Below, one piece after another: positions 1-7,965 of a DNA stretch of 44,931 nt. The notes below the pieces were generated by a model, which was not told the DNA's origin, ran no database searches, and worked only from the letters and a program-made list of their open reading frames with translations. Position numbers and translations under genes: made by a program. Source of the DNA: an uncultured beta proteobacterium (GTDB lineage: Bacteria; Pseudomonadota; Gammaproteobacteria; Burkholderiales; Burkholderiaceae_C); the NCBI GenBank assembly GCA_903828235.1, contig CAIKLM010000127.1, forward strand, positions 1-44,931. Direction: 5' to 3'. How positions within the stretch are numbered: the first letter of the stretch is position 1; every line of letters starts with the position of its first letter.

Positions 1-93
1 CCGGCGTGTCCGGTTTCCGAGGCACCGGTGCTGGGCAGCAACGGACGCCCGGCGCATGTTCGGCGCGAGGGGTTGAGCGCGAGCTTCTTCGAC
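1..93. repeat. Left copy of the 93-bp terminal direct repeat
   Basis: Bases 1-93 are identical to bases 44839-44931 in the same orientation. Both copies lie in the same frame of the giant effector gene, so joining the ends gives an uninterrupted coding sequence. An exact overlap of this size at contig ends is what assemblers leave on a circular sequence, or where both ends stop at one repeat. Which of these applies cannot be decided from the sequence alone. Confidence 0.95.
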
Positions 94-3000
94 GGGGCGG
101 GCTCCACCACGACGGTTCGGCTGCCGCTGTACAAGGACGACAACGGCAACCTGGGCGGCTACTTCACCATGGTGGGGGGCAAGCGCGTGGCGCTGCAGGG
201 CTGGTCGCCGGCGGCGGCGCAGAGCAATGGGCGCGAGGTGATCGAATCGCTGCGGGCCCAGGGTCGCATCGACCCGGACAGCATGATCACGCGCCGCACG
301 CACGAGCGGGTGATGGGCGGCGACGGTGGGCAGCACTGGATGCCGCTGGCCCGGCAGAGCGCCAGCGATGGCCGCGACGCGTTCTGGGCCTACACCGCGG
401 CGGGCATTCCGACGGATGCTGTGCCCAAGGGTGGGACGCCCGCGTTTGCGCGGGGCTGGAACGAGGCGCGCCGTGGTCGGGGACTGCTGGCGGGCATGGC
501 CGCGGTGGATGCAACGCTGGGCGTGCTGGGCGCGGGTGCGGGTGCTGCCAGGGGGCTGCGGCCGTCGACGAGGGGCGCTGGCCCGGCGGGTGGGCCGAAC
601 ATGGCGTGGGGCGCGCGAACGCAGGTGGTGCCGTCGGGGCGCATCGAGGTGAGCAACGGAGGGCGGCCGCTGCCGCCGGTCAGGACCGGGCAGCCGGCGG
701 GGCCAGGCCGGCCGGCTGCGGCGCCGCCAGCGGCCGCTGCGAGCAGGCCGCTGCCGCCGGCTGCAGGGGGCAGGGGTGGCGGCGCGATCGACGTGGAGGC
801 GGTGACCGTGTCGACACGGCCTGTTCCGCGGCCAACGCCGCAGGCGCGGCCCAAGCCGCTGCCGTCGGCGGAGATGCGGCGGCAGCCCGAGGCGGCGCCG
901 CTGCCCAACCAGGCCGTCGTGAGGCAGGCGGCGGAGTGGCCCGAGGCGCCGCCGACGCCGAGGCCTGGGCAGCAGGGCAGCCCAGGCCGGCCGCAGCCGC
1001 CGGCCCTGACGCCGGCGTCGCGGACGCTGCCTGCGCAGACCCCGAGCCCTGGCGGGAACTCGTTGATCGCGCCGGGCCAGGCGCCGCGCGGTGGACAGCC
1101 GGCGGCTCCCGGCATGGCAAATGCCCCTGCCAGGCTGCCGCCCGCGACGACACCTGCGACGAGACCCTATCGGCAGAGCCTGGACAACGGGATGACGCTG
1201 TCCGTCTACCCGCCAGGCACCCTGAGTGACCGGCAACTGCGCACGGCGGCCGCTGCCATCATCGTCGGCAATCCCCGTGCGTGGGGCGGCATGGGCACGG
1301 CCGACGCACACCCGGTCCGTGGACCGGCCAGCGGCGAGCCGCCGCTGCGCAAGCAGGTCGATGGCAGTCATTTCATCGCCATCACCGAGGGAGCGAGCCG
1401 CGTGCCGCGCGGCACGATCTCGGTGAGCTTCGATGCCGCAGGACCCGGCATCGCGTACGCCGGCAAGCTCACTTCCTCGGACTCCGGCCTCGGGGCGCGC
1501 TTGCTCGCCACCGCGGTGCGAGTGGCCGACGAAGGCGGCCAGCACAAGCTGACGTGGTACACGCTCGATGCGCGCGTGGCGGCCATGTACGAGAAGCGTT
1601 ATGGCTTTCGCCTCGTGGGAGAAAGGCAGATTGCCGAGGGCCGTGCCTTCGCCTTCGAGGCCGACCTGCGCCTGCCGGCGCTCCGGCAGCGATTCGGCCT
1701 GTCCCCGGAGCCTGCGTCGGTGGCCGCGGGCGGGCTCGGCTCCGCGCCGAGGCCGACCGCCGCCACGAGCAGAGACGGGGCCGGCGATGCCATCGACCTG
1801 TCACGCCTGACGTGGTCGCAGGCGATGGAGTACAGCCGGCCCCAGCCGGCCGCGCAGAGCTTCGTCTGGCGCGGTATCGATGAGTCTGGCAGCCCGGTCG
1901 CCCGCTCGCTCAGTGGCCAGGGCGAACCGCCGCCCGCGATCGACAACTCCCGCTGGAGCCAGTACTACGCACAAACGGCCGACAAGGGGCCCCGCCGGCT
2001 GCTGAACGACACCCTGGCCGACATCGCCGCCAGCGGGCAGCCGGGTGGCGTGGCGCTCGATCTGGGCGCCGGCGCCGGAGTGGCCACTCGGCGCCTGCTG
2101 CAGGAAGGCTACGACGTGGTGGCGATCGATCCCGACCCGGCGTCGGCGCAGCATCTGCTGCGACACACGCCGCCCTCGCGCGTCGAACGCCTGCGGCTCT
2201 TGACACAGAGCCTGCAGCAGGCCGAGCTGCCGCCGGCCCGGATCGTCTGGGCTGGAGTCAGCCTGCCCTACGTGCCAGAGCAGGACTTCGATGCCGTCTG
2301 GAGCAAGATCGACGCCGCCGTGCAGCCAGGCGGCTGGTTCGCGGGCGATTTTTTTGGCCCGCGCGACGCCACCACCCGGGGCCCCAACGGGCGTACTGCG
2401 GTCTCGCGCGAGAAGCTCGAAGGGATGTTCAGGAACTACGACGTCGTTCAGCTCGACGAGCGTGAGGGCCCGACGACCCTGTCGGGCGGAACCGCCATAC
2501 ACAGCCACAGCTTCCACATCCGCGCTCGCAAGCGAGCCGGTGCTGAAGGTGCAGAGTCGAGACCTGTGTCGGGCGAGGCGGCACCGACAGTCGGCGCATC
2601 GCCGCTCGGCGGTGAGCCGGCACAGAGCGTCCTGGCCCGCGTCGATCGCGAGCTGGCCTCGGCGCAGCAAAGCGGACAACTGGACGGGTTCCCGGCGCGC
2701 ATGGCCAACGCCATCCTCGCCACTGCGAAACCCGACGAGGTCTGGCCGTCGATCGGCGCACTGGTCATGCGCGGGGGGATGCATGCCATGGTCGGGTATC
2801 ACTTGCGCGAGCAGGCGGGTTACGACAACGCCGACCCTGTGCTGGGCGACGCCGTACGGTCGCCGTTGGAGCAGCCCACCCATCAGGACACCCAGCAGCC
2901 AAACCAGGCTCCCTCTTATCCTCGCGCAGCGGCTTCGGCCCGATCCGTGCATCCCCAACGTCGCGTGCCGCTGCAGGCAGACGGATCCGGCGGGTCGCTC

Positions 3001-4185
3001 GCCAATCGCAGCCTGGCTCAGCTCACGCAGGAGCTGGGGTCGTCGGTCTCTGGGCAGCTGCTCCGGGCAGGCGCCTCGGGCCTGCGGGGCGAGCAGGGCA
3101 TCCTCGCGCTCGGCCAGAGCCTGCATGAGGCGGCCGGGGGGCGGCCGCTGCTGCCGCAGCAACTGCTGCGTGTCGCCGCGGTGCTCAACGACCTGCACGC
3201 CGAGTCGGGTGCACAGGAGCCCTTTCCGCTGGCGCTCCATGATCTGGAGCACCTCGCGGGCCGCGCGGGCGAGGGCGGCGGGGTCTATCCGACCACTCAT
3301 CGCGGGGAAAACCTCGTCGATGCGGTGGGCAGCTACAAGCACCGCAAGTACGACTGGGCACACGACGTGGCCCATGCGATCCGCCGAGGCGAAGGCCTCG
3401 GGGCGCAGCCGGGGCTCGCGCGCCCGTTCGGCATGAACATGTTCGACAACCAGGCCATGCGCTACCGGCTGAACCAGCTGCAGGTGCTGTTCGAGGGGCA
3501 GCTGCTTCCTTGGGGGTCGACCCGTTCGGATGCCATGCTCGACGCCTGGGCGCGGCTGCATGCCGTGGGGGCCAGCCTGGCCCTGGTGCCGGGCATGAAT
3601 CTGCGGGGCCTGGAGCAGATCGACGCGAGCTGGGACGAACTGGTCCGGCGCGGGCCTGACGTCGAGCGGCTTGACGTCGCAGTCGTCTACCCCGAGGTAT
3701 ACGAGTTCCTGCTCAAGGAACTGCGCAGCATGCGGCAACGGCCGGCGGACGACGGCGCAGTCGCAAGCCCCGCGGAGCCTTTCGATCAAAGCCGGCGATT
3801 CGCTCGGCTGCATGGCGCCCTGTTCCCGGTCGGAGCTCCCGCCGGCCTGAAGGACGCACTGCTGCAGGCCGTGCAGCAACGCGCCTTCCCGGGTGATGGC
3901 TCGTCCACGACAGGGCCACAGGACCCGACGGCCCGCAACGAGGCCTTGCACGCCGCGGCCCGTGCGATCGCCCTCGATCCCGGGTTCTTCATCGTCGGCG
4001 GCGGGCTGCGCACCGAACTTGCGCTCGAGGCCTTCGAGGGCTGGCTGTCACGAACTGCCCGTGCCAACCCTGGCAGGGTCATTGATGGCGAGCCGCTAGG
4101 TGCGCAAGACGTGGGCGACATCGTGGCGCGGGTGCGCCGATCCGGTGACCCCCTGGAGGTGATGCGCCGCATGCTCGCGCAGTGA
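1..4185 (+). CDS. Giant multidomain type III effector candidate, C-terminal part (continues from 44512 across the join)
   Basis: This frame is open from base 1 and continues the gene starting at 44512, giving about 1503 residues when the ends are joined. Numbering follows the joined protein. After a conserved-looking N-terminal region (to about 260) comes a Pro/Ala/Arg-rich linker (about 290-500). A GNAT-like acetyltransferase fold follows (about 505-665), with a GLGARLL stretch in the acetyl-CoA loop position and a later YEKRYGF segment. A Rossmann methyltransferase domain lies at about 760-955, with motif I LDLGAGAG near 796 and an acidic VVAIDPD strand end. The C-terminal third has HDLEH (about 1189) and HDVAH (about 1230), a possible metal site of unknown family. 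There is no Sec signal peptide. The N-terminal gene part has a promoter of the type III regulon. Secretion by the neighbouring injectisome and effector function are inferences, and the substrates of the two enzyme domains are unknown. Confidence 0.8.
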   Translation, partial: PACPVSEAPVLGSNGRPAHVRREGLSASFFDGAGSTTTVRLPLYKDDNGNLGGYFTMVGGKRVALQGWSPAAAQSNGREVIESLRAQGRIDPDSMITRRTHERVMGGDGGQHWMPLARQSASDGRDAFWAYTAAGIPTDAVPKGGTPAFARGWNEARRGRGLLAGMAAVDATLGVLGAGAGAARGLRPSTRGAGPAGGPNMAWGARTQVVPSGRIEVSNGGRPLPPVRTGQPAGPGRPAAAPPAAAASRPLPPAAGGRGGGAIDVEAVTVSTRPVPRPTPQARPKPLPSAEMRRQPEAAPLPNQAVVRQAAEWPEAPPTPRPGQQGSPGRPQPPALTPASRTLPAQTPSPGGNSLIAPGQAPRGGQPAAPGMANAPARLPPATTPATRPYRQSLDNGMTLSVYPPGTLSDRQLRTAAAAIIVGNPRAWGGMGTADAHPVRGPASGEPPLRKQVDGSHFIAITEGASRVPRGTISVSFDAAGPGIAYAGKLTSSDSGLGARLLATAVRVADEGGQHKLTWYTLDARVAAMYEKRYGFRLVGERQIAEGRAFAFEADLRLPALRQRFGLSPEPASVAAGGLGSAPRPTAATSRDGAGDAIDLSRLTWSQAMEYSRPQPAAQSFVWRGIDESGSPVARSLSGQGEPPPAIDNSRWSQYYAQTADKGPRRLLNDTLADIAASGQPGGVALDLGAGAGVATRRLLQEGYDVVAIDPDPASAQHLLRHTPPSRVERLRLLTQSLQQAELPPARIVWAGVSLPYVPEQDFDAVWSKIDAAVQPGGWFAGDFFGPRDATTRGPNGRTAVSREKLEGMFRNYDVVQLDEREGPTTLSGGTAIHSHSFHIRARKRAGAEGAESRPVSGEAAPTVGASPLGGEPAQSVLARVDRELASAQQSGQLDGFPARMANAILATAKPDEVWPSIGALVMRGGMHAMVGYHLREQAGYDNADPVLGDAVRSPLEQPTHQDTQQPNQAPSYPRAAASARSVHPQRRVPLQADGSGGSLANRSLAQLTQELGSSVSGQLLRAGASGLRGEQGILALGQSLHEAAGGRPLLPQQLLRVAAVLNDLHAESGAQEPFPLALHDLEHLAGRAGEGGGVYPTTHRGENLVDAVGSYKHRKYDWAHDVAHAIRRGEGLGAQPGLARPFGMNMFDNQAMRYRLNQLQVLFEGQLLPWGSTRSDAMLDAWARLHAVGASLALVPGMNLRGLEQIDASWDELVRRGPDVERLDVAVVYPEVYEFLLKELRSMRQRPADDGAVASPAEPFDQSRRFARLHGALFPVGAPAGLKDALLQAVQQRAFPGDGSSTTGPQDPTARNEALHAAARAIALDPGFFIVGGGLRTELALEAFEGWLSRTARANPGRVIDGEPLGAQDVGDIVARVRRSGDPLEVMRRMLAQ

Positions 4186-4189
4186 TGCC

Positions 4190-4291
4190 TGGCCGCGCCG
4201 GCCAACCGGAGGCCGCAGCCGTGTCGATCCAGGGAGCGGGAACGCCAAGCGCGTGCCTTCGGGTATCCGAGGCCCGCCGCCAAGGCGCTTG
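4190..4291. terminator. Hairpin-rich convergent intergenic region, likely bidirectional terminator
   Basis: The gap between the effector stop (4185) and the repressor stop on the other strand (4330) holds a perfect 6-bp stem, TGGCCG (4190-4195) with CGGCCA (4199-4204). It also holds a larger structure, CAAGCGC (4246-4252) pairing with GCGCTTG (4285-4291), which encloses a bulged CCTTCGG/CCGAGG stem. There is no T-run, so the intrinsic terminator call is tentative. Confidence 0.45.
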
Positions 4292-4329
4292 ATGTCCGCG
4301 CGGGATGCGAGTAGTCGCAGGCCCACCCG

Positions 4330-5358
4330 TCAGCCGCTGCTGCGCACCACGATCTCGAAGCCCAGGTCCAGGCGCTGCTGCGCTACCGGCTCGCCGCGCA
4401 TCCGTGCCAGCAGCATGGCCGCGGCGGCGGCGCCGATCTCGGCGCGAGGTGTGCGCACCGTCGTCAGCGGCGGTTGCATCTGGTCGCTGCCCGTCAGGTC
4501 GTTGAAGCCGACCACGGCCACGCGTTGCGGCACCTGAACCCGCAAGCGCTGCGCGGCCAGCAGCGCACCCTGGGCGAGGTCGTCGTTGCAGAAGAACACG
4601 GCGTCGACGGCCGGACGCTGGCCGAGGATCTGTTCGAGCATCGCGCCGCCCAGTGCCAGCGAGGAGGGGGCGGGGTTCAACCACTCCAGCGTCGGGCTGT
4701 GCAGGCCCGCGGCGTTCATCTGCTTACGCCAACCATCGAGCCTTTGCAGCGTGCGGGTGTCCAGTTGCGCGGCGGCGAATGCGATGCGGCGGCGCCCCGC
4801 GTCGAGCAGGTGCCGGGTCATCGCGCTGGCCGCTTCGCCCTGCGAGAAACCCACGCAGTCGGCGGGCCGATCGGGTTCGCACAGCTCCATCACGTGCACG
4901 CAAGGCGCGGAGCTGCGTTCGATGAGCTCACGCGTGCCCGCGCTGTGATCGAAGCCCGTGACGATGAGGCCGGCCGGGCGATGCATGAGCTGCTCGCGGA
5001 GCAACTGCTCCTCCTCCTGCCGGTCGTAGTTCGTCACGCCGATCAGCGTCTGGTAGCCGGCCGGACGCAGCGTTCGCTGAACCGCTCCGAGCAGGTCCAC
5101 GAACAGGGCGTTGGACAGCATCGGGATCAGGACCGCCACGTGTGTGCTGCGTTGCGACGCGAGTGCGCGGGCGGCAGGGTCCGGCAGGTAGCCGAGGCGT
5201 CTTGCCGCGTCTTGCGCGCGGGCAACCAGCTCCGGATCAACGGCACGCTCGCCCCTGAGAGCCCGCGAGACCGTGATGGGGCTGACCCCTGCGGCGCGTG
5301 CCACGTCGGCCAGGGTGATGCGGCCGCTGGCGCGGCGTCGAGCGGGGGGAGTGGCCAT
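4330..5358 (-). CDS. gntR: LacI/GntR-type gluconate repressor
   Basis: The 342-residue product has an N-terminal LacI helix-turn-helix (residues about 13-60, with TLADVARAAGVSPITVSRAL) and a hinge with ARALASQ. A periplasmic-binding-protein-like effector domain follows, including the typical GFNDLTGSDQMQPPLTTVR segment near the C-terminus. Length is normal for the family. It is divergent from the gluconokinase/TRAP operon, and three matching palindromic operators lie between them, one 45 bp upstream of its own start, which suggests autoregulation. By analogy with GntR of enteric bacteria, the inducer is probably gluconate or a related sugar acid released from repression. The ligand is inferred from the neighbouring kinase. 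Confidence 0.85.
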   Translation of the reverse strand: MATPPARRRASGRITLADVARAAGVSPITVSRALRGERAVDPELVARAQDAARRLGYLPDPAARALASQRSTHVAVLIPMLSNALFVDLLGAVQRTLRPAGYQTLIGVTNYDRQEEEQLLREQLMHRPAGLIVTGFDHSAGTRELIERSSAPCVHVMELCEPDRPADCVGFSQGEAASAMTRHLLDAGRRRIAFAAAQLDTRTLQRLDGWRKQMNAAGLHSPTLEWLNPAPSSLALGGAMLEQILGQRPAVDAVFFCNDDLAQGALLAAQRLRVQVPQRVAVVGFNDLTGSDQMQPPLTTVRTPRAEIGAAAAAMLLARMRGEPVAQQRLDLGFEIVVRSSG

Positions 5359-5402
5359 GGGAAGTGATTATCTGCGACGGACGGCGACGGGATCGAGACA
5401 CA

Positions 5403-5416
5403 GGATAGCGCTACCA
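5403..5416. promoter_or_regulatory. LacI-type operator O1
   Basis: GGATAGCGCTACCA is a near match to the palindrome GGATAGCGCTATCC and keeps the TAGCGCTA core with the central CG typical of LacI-family operators. It lies 45 bp upstream of the repressor start, so it likely mediates autoregulation. Confidence 0.75.
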
Positions 5417-5512
5417 GTCTCGTTGTCACGATGCCGATGGGGCTACGACTGGGCTAGCCCATGACAAGGAACCAAGGGAAAACACTGTGCCGACCTTGAG
5501 CTCAAGCGCATA

Positions 5513-5526
5513 GGATAGCGCTGTCC
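5513..5526. promoter_or_regulatory. LacI-type operator O2
   Basis: GGATAGCGCTGTCC differs from the perfect palindrome by one base. It sits midway between O1 and O3 (110 bp and 90 bp between start points), a layout that would allow DNA looping. Confidence 0.75.
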
Positions 5527-5602
5527 AGTCGATTGGGCGACAGCTCCAACAGCGCACTTCCTTAGTGGATGATGAGCGGGGCGAGCCTGCGTTTATGTTA
5601 TG

Positions 5603-5616
5603 GGATATCGCTATCC
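5603..5616. promoter_or_regulatory. LacI-type operator O3
   Basis: GGATATCGCTATCC has one mismatch to the palindrome. It ends 11 bases before the gluconokinase start codon, a position where bound repressor would block transcription of the gntK-TRAP operon. Confidence 0.75.
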
Positions 5617-5626
5617 AAACTAGAAG

Positions 5627-6136
5627 ATGATGAAGGTGGTCGTGATGGGCGTGGCAGGTTGCGGCAAATCCAGCCTCGGGCAGGCCGTGGCGGCAGCGGA
5701 GGGTCTGCCGCTGATCGAAGGCGACGACTTCCACAGCGTCGCCAACCGGCGCAAGATGGCCGAGGGCACGCCCCTGAGCGATGGGGACCGCGACGGTTGG
5801 CTCGATGCCCTCGCCGCCGAACTCTCGCGACACCCGCATGGGGTTGTCCTCACGTGTTCGGCGCTCAAGCGCCGCTATCGCGACCGCCTGCGCGCGGCGG
5901 CGCCTGACCTTCGTTTCGTGTTCCTGGCCATCGAGCCGGCCGAAGCCGAGCGCCGGGTAGCCGCGCGCTCCTCCACGCACTTCTTCAACCCGGCGCTGGT
6001 CGCGAGCCAGTTCCAGACCCTGGAGTCGCCGGTCGGCGAGGGCGGTGTCCTGGCGGTGGATGCCCTGTTGCCGCGGGCGCGGCTGCAGCGCCAGGTGACG
6101 GCGTGGCTCCACGCCAGTGCCGCGGAGGAACTCTGA
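5627..6136 (+). CDS. gntK: Gluconokinase
   Basis: The 169-residue P-loop kinase of the GntK/IdnK family phosphorylates gluconate to 6-phosphogluconate in the cytoplasm. Residues 8-16 are a Walker A motif, GVAGCGKSS. The sequence EGDDFH follows near residue 30, with NRRKMAEGTPLSDGDRDGWL after it, both family signatures. The LTCSALKRRYRDRLR segment is the substrate/lid region. Two adjacent ATG codons (5627 and 5630) could start it. It is the first gene of an operon with the TRAP transporter and overlaps the next gene by one base, which suggests that the transporter imports the substrate of this kinase. Confidence 0.93.
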   Translation: MMKVVVMGVAGCGKSSLGQAVAAAEGLPLIEGDDFHSVANRRKMAEGTPLSDGDRDGWLDALAAELSRHPHGVVLTCSALKRRYRDRLRAAAPDLRFVFLAIEPAEAERRVAARSSTHFFNPALVASQFQTLESPVGEGGVLAVDALLPRARLQRQVTAWLHASAAEEL

Positions 6137-6618
6137 TGAACCTGACCCGGCGCCTGCTTCACGCCGCCATGGGCGGATGCCTCGCGGTGATGGCCCTCTT
6201 GGTGTTCGTCAACGTCGTGCTGCGCTACGGCTTCGGCAGTGGCATTGCCGCCAGCGAGGAGCTGTCCCGCCTGCTGTTCGTGTGGATGGTGTTCATCGGT
6301 GCCACCGCGGCCTACCCCGCCGGCGAGCACATGGCCTTCACCGCACTGGTTGCCAGTTTGCGAAGCCGCCCGCGCGCCCTCGCGCTGTGCACAGCGGCAA
6401 TCCGACTGCTCGTCGCTGGGGCGGCGCTGCTCGTGGCCTGGGGAGCCTGGCAGCAGGTCCGAGTGGGCCTCGGCAGCCGGTCGGTGGTGCTGGGTTATCC
6501 GATCGCCTTGCTGCCGCTGCCCGCGTTTCTCTGCAGCGTGAGCATCGCGCTCTTCGCGACGTACGAACTCGTGGCTCGCAAGCCGCTGGACCTTGGCCAC
6601 GTGGCCGAGGCCGAATGA
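6136..6618 (+). CDS. TRAP transporter small membrane subunit (DctQ type)
   Basis: The 160-residue integral membrane protein has four predicted hydrophobic helices and the family segment ASEELSRLLFVWMVFIGA near residues 40-57. DctQ subunits pair with DctM to form the membrane part of a tripartite ATP-independent periplasmic transporter, driven by an ion gradient. The start ATG overlaps the stop of gluconokinase. The gene is followed by the large subunit and the binding protein, so all three TRAP parts are present. Confidence 0.9.
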   Translation: MNLTRRLLHAAMGGCLAVMALLVFVNVVLRYGFGSGIAASEELSRLLFVWMVFIGATAAYPAGEHMAFTALVASLRSRPRALALCTAAIRLLVAGAALLVAWGAWQQVRVGLGSRSVVLGYPIALLPLPAFLCSVSIALFATYELVARKPLDLGHVAEAE

Positions 6619-6630
6619 AGGAGTAGCTCC

Positions 6631-7923
6631 TTGAAGCCCGAAACGCAGGCTCTCCTGATCTTCGTCCTGGGCATGCTGGTGTTGATGGGCACCGGCATGA
6701 ACATGGCACTCGCCCTGGTCCTGACCGGCGCCGGCATGGCTTGGGTCCTTGGGTTCTGGGACACCCAGCTCCTGGCGCAGAACCTGGTGGCCGGCGTGGA
6801 CAGCTTTCCGCTGCTGGCGGTGCCGTTCTTCGTGCTGGCCGGCGAGCTGATGAACGCAGGGGGAATCAGCCGCCGAATCATCGATCTCGCGCAGTCGTGG
6901 GTCGGACACGTCAAGGGTGGGCTCGGCTACGTCGCCATCGCCGCCGCGGTGCTAATGGCCAGCATGAGCGGCAGCGCCCTGGCCGACACCGCGGCCCTGG
7001 CCACCATCCTTCTGCCGATGATGCGCCAGCAGGGCTATCCGTTGTCCTTGTCGGGCGGGCTGATTGCGTCGGGCGGGATCATCGCGCCGATCATCCCGCC
7101 GTCGATGCCGTTCGTGATCTACGGCGTCACCACCAACACCTCGATCTCGGCGCTGTTCCTCTCGGGTGTCGTACCAGGGCTGATGATGGGTGCGGCGCTG
7201 CTGGTCACCTGGCGGCTCCTGCTGCGACGCATGGACTTGCCCGCCGGCGAACCGCGGCCGATGCGCGACCGGATGCGTGCCACGCTGAAGGCCTTCTGGG
7301 CCCTGCTGATGCCGGTCATCATCATCGGCGGCATGAAGTCGGGCGTCTTTACGCCCACCGAAGCCGCCGTCGTGGCCGCTGTCTACGCCCTGTTCGTGGG
7401 CTTCGTCGTGCACCGCGAGCTGACCGTCTTGAAGATGGGGCCCGTCCTGGTGAACGCCGCCCGCACGACGGCGGTGGTGATGTTCCTGTGCGCCGGTGCG
7501 CAGGTCGCCAGCTACATGATCACGCTGGCCGATCTGCCGGGCACGCTGACCGGCTGGCTGGGCCCGCTGGTCGAGAACCCGCGCCTGCTGATGGTGATCA
7601 TGATGCTGGTGTTGGTGCTGGTGGGCACCGCGCTGGACCTCACCCCGACGATCCTGATCTTCGCGCCGGTCCTGCTGCCCATCGCCGTCAAGGCCGGCAT
7701 CGATCCGGTCTATTTCGGCCTGATGTTCGTGCTCAACGGCGCGATCGGCCTGATCACGCCGCCCGTGGGCACCGTGCTCAACGTGGTGGCAGGCGTCGGC
7801 CGCATGCCCCTGACGCAGGTGATACGTGGCGTCAACCCTTTCCTGATCGCCTACCTGGTGGTGCTTGCACTGCTGGTGGCATTTCCGCAGCTGGTCACCG
7901 TGCCGGTGGCCTGGATGCGCTGA
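6631..7923 (+). CDS. TRAP transporter large membrane subunit (DctM type)
   Basis: The 430-residue protein has about twelve hydrophobic segments spread over its length. The conserved SGSALADTAALATILLPMM and GGIIAPIIPPSMPFVIYG segments are typical of DctM permeases. The best start is TTG at 6631, because AAGGAG (6618-6623) sits seven bases before it and overlaps the end of the preceding gene. It forms the transport channel with the DctQ-type subunit. The substrate is probably gluconate or another sugar acid, judged from the adjacent gluconokinase and repressor. Confidence 0.92.
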   Translation: MKPETQALLIFVLGMLVLMGTGMNMALALVLTGAGMAWVLGFWDTQLLAQNLVAGVDSFPLLAVPFFVLAGELMNAGGISRRIIDLAQSWVGHVKGGLGYVAIAAAVLMASMSGSALADTAALATILLPMMRQQGYPLSLSGGLIASGGIIAPIIPPSMPFVIYGVTTNTSISALFLSGVVPGLMMGAALLVTWRLLLRRMDLPAGEPRPMRDRMRATLKAFWALLMPVIIIGGMKSGVFTPTEAAVVAAVYALFVGFVVHRELTVLKMGPVLVNAARTTAVVMFLCAGAQVASYMITLADLPGTLTGWLGPLVENPRLLMVIMMLVLVLVGTALDLTPTILIFAPVLLPIAVKAGIDPVYFGLMFVLNGAIGLITPPVGTVLNVVAGVGRMPLTQVIRGVNPFLIAYLVVLALLVAFPQLVTVPVAWMR

Positions 7924-7965
7924 GCCTTTGCCCTTCCGTAACCCAACCATTCAGTGAGACTTGGA

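Noticed and set aside
1801..3951. Long minus-strand open frame opposite the giant effector
   Set aside because: It is antisense to well-supported GNAT and methyltransferase domains, has shadow-like composition and lacks recognisable domains. Long antisense frames are common in GC-rich DNA.
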